12,637 nucleotides of DNA from Phoronis ovalis (Eukaryota > Phoronida > Phoronidae): contig JAOXYB010043415.1 in NCBI GenBank assembly GCA_028565635.1, positions 1 through 12,637 on the forward strand, written 5' to 3'. How positions within the stretch are numbered: position 1 is the stretch's first letter; each line of letters begins with the position of its first letter. The notes beneath the pieces were generated by a model that made no database searches, was not told the DNA's origin, and saw only the letters and a list, made by a program, of their open reading frames with translations. Below are positions 1 to 9,600 of the stretch, one piece after another. A program made the translations under genes and the position numbers.

Positions 1-504
1 TTACTCACAGTCTGTGAAAGGGTATGATTTTAGTTCAGGTCTGCCAAAGGGTATGATTTTTACTAAGTGAGGTCTGCTAAAGGGTCACTTTTTATACCTA
101 CAAGTCTTTCAAAGGGGTGTTTTTTAGCAGCCTATATATGCGTTTAGGGGCCTTTTTTTAAACCTGTGTTTGCGCATGTGGACCCACCCTTTACATAAGT
201 GCCCTCCCCGGGTTACAGCGTAGAAACTAATTTGCTCAATGGCAATAGCTGGATAATAATATCAATTTTGAATGTATCATTAGAACATACATGTACAGTA
301 TGACACAGAAAATGTGGACATTTTTGGATTTAGATTAAACTAAAAGTTAACTATAAGTACGGTAACTAATGTAAATAATTACAATATGTATTTTTTGTAT
401 AATTATCTAAAAGAGCACATTTTGCACTTAAGACCATAAAACAAAACGCAAACAAGTATACAGTTTTTTTTTACATAAATTGCTAATACAAAAAAATTCA
501 ATAC
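1..504 (-). other. Partial intron (3' side of window)
   Basis: Begins at the GT donor (complement of 503-504) after the last visible exon and runs off the left edge. Positions 10-132 hold a degenerate tandem repeat. About 130-220 holds a G+C-richer stretch ending in a CCCTCCCCGGG block, probably part of the same repeat element. From about 221 to 500 the sequence is AT-rich with no coding signal that I can see. Confidence 0.8.
10..132. repeat. Degenerate tandem repeat, about 31 bp, four copies
   Basis: Four units begin with a GTCTG-like word followed by AAAGGG and a T-rich half: GTCTGTGAAAGGG at 10, GTCTGCCAAAGGG at 39, GTCTGCTAAAGGG at 72 and GTCTTTCAAAGGGG at 103. Spacings are 29, 33 and 31 bp. 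Units 1 and 2 share GGGTATGATTTT. The fourth unit is the most diverged. The array is cut by the window edge, so its full length is unknown. It looks like the internal array of an interspersed element; I do not recognise the family. Confidence 0.75.
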
Positions 505-698
505 CTGTCTACCATACTGGTTGCTGCTTTGAGTCTTTCATTCATGGATACTAACTCGATTTCCAGCGAATTTTTCTCCACCACAGAAGCATCAAATTTT
601 TCCTGCAGTACATTCACCCTGTCTTGTACTTTTGGTAAATCTTCTTCAGTGTAATCATCGTCATCTTTTTCTTCTTCTGTGTCCTCTTGTCTATTTGG
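505..698 (-). CDS. Dynein heavy chain exon 20 of window: stalk helix CC2 with acidic run
   Basis: 194 bp, acceptor ttgtag and donor GTATTG; starts in phase 0 and ends with two bases of a codon completed outside the window. Residues 1018-1081. It begins PNRQEDTEEEKDDDDYTEED, a dense acidic run, then LPKVQDRVNVLQEKFDASVV and EKNSLEIELVSMNERLKAAT. The latter fits the second half of CC2, where dyneins have helices of the type LxxRLxRAxxLIxxL before AAA5. Confidence 0.93.
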
Positions 699-3600
699 CT
701 ACAAAAGATAATAACATCCATTTTCATAACGTCGTATATTTTAGGAAATAAAGTATAAATTGGTTTTATATTAGTACATTTATTTATCAATATTATAATT
801 TAATGGAAAATTTCACTCTCACTGTTTGCATATACAGGTAGCCTTATAACTAATTTTTATTTACTAATTAACTCACCACTCTAGATCCTGTTGGCCACAA
901 CTTAGAAAGTAGAAACTAACAAATGAATATGACTGTTTCAGAACATATTTTTTAACACTTTAATTGCTACAAAATGTTATAAATGACTAAAAATACTTGA
1001 CTATAAATGAATATTATGTTAGAGTTATAAAAAGAACTACATGTGAAACATTTGTTACATCAGAAAATCTTATATTAAGTTATAGACAAGTATATAATTA
1101 TATTTTAAGACTTTAAAAATGAACAGACAGTTATTAGTACAATTCCCTGATTAAGTTAGAGTGTAACTTAGCCGGGAACTATTCTGAAACAATTTGAGAA
1201 TAGCACAAGACAACAAAAAAGACGGTCAGTAATAACACACACCTTATTAAGCCTTCGGGCTTCTTCTTCTCTTGCCTGTGATGTTAATACAAAGATTAAC
1301 ACAAACATTGAAACATGCAATAATTCAAGAACATAGCACACACTGCTTAATGATATTTGGTAAGCATGTAAAAACATGCCATAAATATATTGTGAGTAGA
1401 AAATTAATGAATATTAATTAAATACAAACAAACCATGTTACAACTACTTTATCCCTAATTCTCAAAAGGTATATTTGTTCAACATTCAAAGTGGGAATTA
1501 TAAGTACCATGTCCCATTTTGTACATTCAATTATCCATACTATTTTTAAAAGAATATAATGCATAAAAAGTTGCAAGAACTCCTTCTCAAGCAACTTGTG
1601 CTAAATACAAAAACTTCTACACCTCATTTATAGCAAGCTGCAACAAAGTAGCAAATGGATGCATTCTTACTAAAGAAGCAAGGCTGCAGACCAGTAAGCC
1701 AAATTACTAAAATTAAACAGAATATGACCAAGCCACCATAACTAGCCACAACAATATCTAAAGCAGCTTATAATTAAAAACCTTTATTAGTAAGAATGTA
1801 AACTGATAAAATATGGATCTAGCTTTTTACAACATGCAACCATTATGAGTTCGGCTACTCAAAACATGCAATTTGAGTTACAGGGAGTATAAACTTTTTC
1901 ACCTTATAGAACTTTTAAAATTTAAAATAATTTAATGTGAAACACGATTTTCAGCTAAATATATATAACTTTTGAAAAGGAGCTACTACAAGTTAAAATT
2001 TTCTCTAACAAACAAAATTCATCTATTAATCCAGTCATAATTTACATACATTTTGAAGGTTAACAAAAAAATCATTTCTTGCAAGATAACTTTTTAATAA
2101 TAGGTGCATAATTAGTATGACTTGTATTCTCAAGACATTACAGTTCTGCTAACATTTAGGTTTTCACTATATAGGATCTAGGTAACATGGAAATTTTGTT
2201 TTTACTGATTCTACTGTGGAACTACGTACTGGGAAAAGGCTACAACTAGTAAGTGTGGCAAACTTTTCATTTGGCATTCCTTAAAAGTCTCTGAATATAC
2301 ATACAGTTGTAGATTAGGTAAACATACTTTTTAAGGCAACATCTAATGATAGAAATCCAACGACATTGATGCTCACAGAAGCAGAGGAGACTAACAAGAA
2401 CAAGTACAATACATACAGTTTATACTAACATGTAATATAGGTACTTTACATCCAAACCTCTTTTGTGAATAAAAAGAAAAAAAATTACTTGTTAATTATT
2501 ATTATTTGCTTCAGTTGCACTTCCTCAAATTAGAGAATGTAATGGAGAACACCTTTCGGTAGCTTCTAGTTAATACTCAACACTGTCAATTAGAACTGCT
2601 TTTCTATTATGTTATACTGTAATTTTGTCATAATGTTGTTTTCTTGTGTCAAATAAATTTTTTTTTATTTGCTTCAGTTAATTGTTCAATTAATCATGCA
2701 GTTAATACCATGATGGTATTGCAAACACAATATGAAGCTTGCTCATGCAATAGCAGCCAGCACACACCCTGATCACAATACAATGTTAACAGTCTTATTC
2801 AGGTAATAAATGACTTGAAGTGTGCCTATACCTGACATATTTCTGCAGCCAAAGCTTTTCTTGAATTGTTATTTGTGGCGCAAATTAGAGAATGCCAAGC
2901 TATAACGCTAATTAAAGCTACAACACACTGACCTGTTCTTCAGCTTCTTTCTGTTTTCTTTCATTTTCCTCAATTTCTCTTTCTAATTCATGTTGCTTCT
3001 CCAGTGCAGCCTTTAGAGGTCCACAAAGACGTGTGTATTCAACAATAGCTATGGTGTACTGAACAAGAGTGGCAGCATCTTCACTGGAGAATTTGGCTGC
3101 ATGAATGGTTATCCCCCTGGTGTTGTCAGGAGATGGAGAGCGACGATCTCGAGCTGCTTGAAACTTAGTGTCTGAAAGAAAGTCCAAAGTCCTTAGTATC
3201 AAATGTTATCCTACATCTTCAGGGTGAGCCACTACGTGGATGAGCATAAAAACAGACAGACTACATGTAAATGTCCATTTATTTGAAGACACATTTCAAA
3301 AAGTCAAAATAAGCAAAACGTATTTTTAATGGATCTCTAACTGAAAATATCTCTGATTTTATTGTTATTAAACAATCTTTGATAAATAGCTAAATGCTTT
3401 GTTATTTAGTTCTTACCAACAGCATTCTCTAACATTGAGCCCTCTCCTGTTACACCTAGCTCACCATCTTTGCCTTTAGCAAGATAACTTTCAACAGCTA
3501 AAAAATAACATACATTCCAATTAGATTTTAGCAAAATCAAAACAAAGTAGGGGTATACATTCAATATAGAACATATTACACATATTTTATAAATAAAATG

Positions 3601-6600
3601 TACACGAGGAAGTTAGTTCTATTGACTGTTTACTTTTTTTAATATAAAATATAATCATTTATAACATATATAATATAGCTCATATCTATTCCTGTATACA
3701 GCTCTCAAAATATTACGAGTTCTATTGTATATTTGAAGATTATAGTACATTTGGGTATAAAGTGTCTGCTTCCTTAGCTAGGCATGATAGCGAGTGTCAT
3801 TTAGTTCTGTTTGTGAATCTTACAGCCACAGGTTAGTACAGATTATTTAAATAATCAAAAGACAGCAGAAAATATTGTAGATACAAAATCATTTTTACAT
3901 ATTTATTGCATTTTATAACATTTAAAAAATGTCTTGATTACTGTTTGTAGAGGCCTTAACCGCACTTGCCATGCAGTATTTACAGCATAATCAAACTTAA
4001 AACTAATCCCAATCATGCTAAAATTGTTAAATGAATCCTTTCATTTGGGAAATATTCATTACCTAAAGACCCCCAAATTTGCTTGCATTCACTTATTATA
4101 ATAAGGAATTTTAAAATGCAAATTTATAGCAAAACTTGACTGGTTATGATAGATTTGTACCAAAACATTTTTTTAAAATTGTACAACAGCTGTTAGAAGC
4201 TTAAAATGTGACATGACCCGAAGTTACTGTTAACTGACAAGTTTATGCCTCACCTGCAGTAACACTGGGATCCAGACCATCTTCCCATGGTACGTTATGC
4301 ATCATATCTACAAACTTGAGAGAATCATTCATTGCCATCTGCAAAGGCTTCCACTGATTACGGTCAAATTTATCTGGCATTTCTTTAGTTCTTTGTGCTA
4401 TAATAGATAGCAAAGTATATTTGTAAATTTATTCAAAATCATGCAATTTGCTGAAATGCATTTTGAAAAATGAGAAGCACAACTGTTTAATAACTGCTTT
4501 ATTTACATTGCTTACATCAACTAACAAGTGTACAAACATGTACTTAAATTCCACTGTAATTTTATAATTATTTTAAAAAAATAAAATTTCTAAACTAAAA
4601 CATAAATATTGCATAACATGTCTTTCTGTTGTAACTGAATGTCAGAAAAGCATTTTGTGAACATTGACATAACAGCCCCATAACAGCAAAACAAAAATCA
4701 TATTTATCTATATAATGAGGAAGGAATATTAGACAAATCTATCATCTCAGCAATATATCAAGTAAATGTCAACATATTTAACAAAAATCAGTTAAGAATA
4801 ATGTGACATATAGTTTATTATTTATAATTATTGAATATATTCTGACAAAAGTAATAGAAGTAACAGTAGGGACTGTGTTTCCCCAATACTTTGTCTGAGG
4901 ACCATGCCGTAAATAAGCCGTTGGCTTTGCATGTATTTCCTCATTAAATAAAGTCTCAAAAAAAAAAAAAAAAAGGAAATTAAGGGATGGCAGCATGATG
5001 ATGTATACTTATTAGTTTTCTTACAAGCTGATTTTCATTTTCATATTATTATACCTAAGAAATAATAATAATTACAAAGTAAACCATAAAGCACTTACCT
5101 TTCTTCTGAGTGAGCTTTGTACTGCTAGAGCTGGCAGACTGGCGTCCTGATAAGTCATCTTTACTAGAATGATCTTTATCAAGTTTTGTAACACTAGTAT
5201 TTGGCATGCGTTTACCGATCAAGGTCATTATCATTTCCATCACATGCCCAACTAATGCGGGAGGATTCATGAATGCTCTTAGACGTTCAATGCATTGACG
5301 ATCAACTTTACTCTTCCAGTGCAGAACCTGAAACAATTCCATGACATCAGTAACAGTGGAAAGTAGATATCAAATATATTTATTTCCATTTGTACCCAGT
5401 TTATTAAATACAAAATACCACCAAACTATATTATATCTTAATCATACCAAATGATAGTCATTTTGCCTAGCAAACACATTTTTTGGAAGTTAAAGGACTA
5501 TAATTGTCCTGATTTTGCAATATTACTTAGGTTACATCAGATATGCCAGCCCTGCAATCTCCAACAATCGAATGAAATCAAAGAGGATCAGAGCACGACC
5601 GCTTCAATTTTTTTTTTTGCATTTCCAGCTTTATTAGTTTTTTTAATAAACGCTGTTTAACAGACACGACTTTTTCAAAACAATAATAATTTTTTTAAAA
5701 CAGTTTTTAAGGGTTTTCGCTCATTAAACACTTTAAAATAAAAATAAAAATATCTGCTCAGTTTTTGAGGGCTTTTTCCCATAAAACAACTCTTTTTGGT
5801 GTGGCCTATCAATTGGTTTTTAAAAATATTTGTATATACCTGTTGTCTTGCATACTCTAAGTTCTTCTTGTGTTCTTCAACTTTCTTTTTAGCCACAACA
5901 AGTTCTTCAACAGCCTTAACTACACGTGTCTTTAAGTTAGCTTCACGTAAACGTTCAAATTCAGCATCATATTCATCATGCTCATCTAATTCAAAACATT
6001 GTTAATAATAACATCAACAAAACAAACGAAAGTTATAGAAAAAATGACTGCTTGAAGTTTGATTCCATTAGTATAGTTAGCACAAAAATATCGAACAAAT
6101 TCGAACAAAATAAAAAAAATATATCTACCTGTTACCAACATCAAGTAACTATCTACAAAATTTTTGTGTTGCTTTCACTTACAGGGTTTCAATGTGTGAA
6201 AAATGATAATTCATTGTCATCAACAGATCAGTAAAGGTTCCATAAATCAGAGCAGCCTAAACAAATCATTCATGGACACCATGCAAAATTAATTCCAAGT
6301 TTATTATCGCTTGAAGTTGATGTAAACAAACCTTGATGAAGTAGATCATCCTCTTCTTCTTCATCTGAGGAAAGTTCATTTAGTTGTAAGAATGCACTTA
6401 GTGATGTGCTCATCCCAACACGGGCTTTCAGCTTTTCCAAGGTTGTAGCTTTCAGAGTTAATTCTCTCAACAAATCAGCTGTTTGGACTTTAGACACTTC
6501 GTATTTAGCTTTAATATTTTTTATGGATTGCTTCATAACTTTAGCATCAGTACGGGTCTGGTCTAATGTAGCAATAACTTTCCTAGAAAACGATAACCAA

Positions 6601-9600
6601 TCTTATGATATCTGATTTATTTATATAATGTCTAAATGATCAACAAATGTAATTAAATATGTTACATAACAAATCCTATTTATTTAACATGGGCAGTTGC
6701 TTAAACCTCAACTTACTTGAGTTGTGTTACGTTTTCTCTTCTATCCTTGGCTTTGGCACTATAAATCTGTCTAAAGCAATGCATGAATCTGTGGTATGTA
6801 GAAGGACCAACAAAAACTTCATTCCTTGATGCCTCTTCAATATTATGGCAAGTCCTGGAAAAAGGATTATATTGTAATGTATTTATAAAAGTGATACAAA
6901 GTGATATATTTTTCTCAGCAAATGTATAATACAAAACACTGATAAATGACAACTGTTTTTTTATAAGCAAAGACTGTTATCACACAATGTTAAAAATTAT
7001 TTAAATTTAAGTTTACTATTAATAGATGCATCAGATCTCGAGCTACAGGACAGCTGGCAGCTTTCAGTAAGACGCTCAGGAGGCTGGCTGTCTCTACTAA
7101 TACTGTACAGAAATAGTTATTTTAAAAAAATCATTTGTTCAGATTTGATGATACCTTATTTTTTCCAACAGAATAAGCTTAGAATACGGCAGATTTGGAA
7201 GTTTCAGTGTTTTTGTACGCAATATATCTTTCTTTTTCTCATGTACTCCAACTTGTGTCATTTGAACTTCTGGACTCAAATCACCAGCCCAAGGTGTCTG
7301 TTTACTATCTCTCAGAGCAAAGCTATGTATGTTGGCTAAACATGTGGTTACAGAATTGCTGCAAATAGAAAGCATACAATAACCTTCAAGGGTAAAGGCA
7401 AGATATCTTTGATGCATTAAGGGAATAGGTAATAGTAGTTTTGAATATAAAATACCCTTTAATTTAAACCTACTAGTCATTATGTGAAACTGGCAAGATC
7501 TCAAATAGCTTGTAAGTGATACAAAGTTAAATTGAGATTTGTTCACAAGTGTAGCAGTCTTCATCAAAGTATTTCACTGCCAGCAACAAACAAACCTCAT
7601 ATCTTCTCCTTCTTTACACAGATTATACTTGTCAATATAATAAGAAGCTTCGCATAGCAGAGCATCCTGAGGCCAATCACACATCCAGTTTATCTCACAG
7701 CCAATCAACAAGCCAGGATATCGACTAAAAAACAGTAAAGTATCGTGATTTTGAATTGTTCTTCTCTACAGCTATGCAATGTTTCAAAAAATAACATAAA
7801 TTGTATAATGCTATACTTTTTTTAAATACTTGCCAATTTTGCAAAAAACTAAAATGCTAAGTATTATTAAGACATATTTTAAAATATTGTAAGTAGCAGT
7901 TTTCAAAATTATTGTAAATGATGTCAAAGTTAAAGTATAATATATTTTTATTATCTACACACATATAAGATAATAATTAATCATCCTACCCAGCCATTGT
8001 CCTAAGAAGTTCATGATTAGGTTGTAGGCAAATGACAATGTGTAAGTTACTCTTAACTTTGGAGACAAAATACTTCATTGGATCAGTAGCCATGTTAGGA
8101 TATTCGCGTTTCATTGCTGGTCCAATAGCCTACAACAATACATAAAGGTCTCCATTGTGCTTAATATTAAAAAAATGACAAAATGCTATTTTACGTATTC
8201 AAAGGATAAAATGCTACTTGAAACACTAGAAAGCAAAACATACAATGACCTTACAAAAATTAAATTTAAGTTTGATATATAATTAAATCAGAAGAAAATT
8301 TTTAATAATAAAACAAAAACTAAGATTAATTTTTGTATAGTTACAGACAATAATTTATTCATAATTATGTTTTTAGAATTTAAAATTTACACGCAACTCT
8401 TGCATCCTAGATCGACATACTAAGGCCTTTCTTGCAAACTTTATATTTGTTTCTTTTTACTTATTATAAATTGTTCTTTGTTATTAAAAGATAAAACACT
8501 AAAACAGTTTTACCTGCAGAAGACCATCCAGTTCATCATTAGAGAATAGGTGAGGGTATTCACCGCAAACTAGAATACTATTGATAGCATCTAGGTACAT
8601 TTCATCCTGTAGATCACGAGCCTGTAACAATGAGTAATAGGATACAATTGCTAGTATTCAGAAAAACATTTTGAATGTCTTCTCTAGAGCATTGAATAGA
8701 AAGTTGGCTATCAAAAAAACTTCTGTCACATCTCAAGCAAAGTATGAAAAATAACTGATTTGCATCATTTGACAGATTAGCTGCAATGATTTTGGACATG
8801 ATTGTATTTAACACTATATATGTAACAGTCATCAAGAAGCACAAATTTAGGTATCCAAAGAAAAAATCAAAAATGTTATGTACATTTGTTGCCAATTTAA
8901 ATGTACAGCATTTTGCAGAAAATACATCATGTCAGGATTTTGATTTAAATCCGAACTCTGAGTAACAAGTTGTTACTTGCGCAATCTTTTATTAACTTAC
9001 ACAAAACATAAGAGCCAGTAGCTTCCCTTCTGATCCACTCTCTCTTACAGCAGATCTTAGTCCATCAAAGAATGTATTCTGTTTCAACGTGTCTACTTGG
9101 TGAAGTGGTAAATCAGCCACATGTAATGCCAGTTTGCATAATGTGGTGAGGTGAGTGCCAACTGCACCAATGAATAAAAAGTTACCACTAAAAGAAAACA
9201 TTATTTAAATAATGTGTGTTTCATATTCTCAAAGAAGGAACAAAGTATGACTTACATTGGCATCCATTAAATAACCATAGCTAGCAAGTCTCCCATTTAC
9301 GAGTGTTCTGTGTTATCTACATTATTTTCCCCACTGCATTCAATAGAAGGTTGAACATAATACCCAATCTCTTAGTAAACAATTTTGAAAGGTAAGAACA
9401 ACTCAGTACATATAATGCAAAAACTAAGCATCAGGTATTTATTAGAGATGAAGCCCCATACTAATATTATTAGTACAAAAGAAACATTTTTTACTGACTT
9501 TAAGATAATTATGTAGACTATTTACTAACATTAGCATACCTTACTGTGTAGTTAGCATTAGTTCTAAGCTACTGTATATGATGAACAGAACATTTCATAT

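Noticed and set aside
2832-2915. Exon-like stretch on the minus strand in the largest intron, ending GCTGCAGAAATATGTCAG before GTATAG
   Set aside because: The open frame (ending ALAAEICQ) would need a phase 1 or 2 start, but the flanking exons meet in phase 0. The peptide is not coiled coil although it would lie in CC2.
4947-4952. AATAAA as a real polyadenylation signal of a plus-strand gene
   Set aside because: It is followed by a genomic A17 run and no coding sequence lies upstream on that strand, so a retroposed copy explains it better.
5451-5660. Plus-strand open frame of 69 codons
   Set aside because: Lies wholly in an intron, has AT-driven codon content, no recognisable domain and no splice or expression signal.
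5796-6615. Three plus-strand open frames of 60-69 codons opposite the stalk exons
   Set aside because: The frames at 5796-6005 and 6406-6615 are largely the reverse of coiled-coil exons (serine-rich shadow of Glu/Lys codons), and 6052-6234 is intron. No independent support.
7359-7567. N-terminal extension of the exon at 7155-7358 starting with MMKTATLVNKSQ
   Set aside because: This is intron sequence upstream of a good acceptor (CTATTTGCAG). The spliced join to the exon at 7596-7724 gives the correct phase and needs no internal start.
8614-8895. Minus-strand 93-codon open frame with hydrophobic stretches suggesting a membrane protein
   Set aside because: It is intron read-through running a few bases into the AAA4 exon at 8621 in a frame other than the dynein one. 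The hydrophobic look comes from T-rich sequence.
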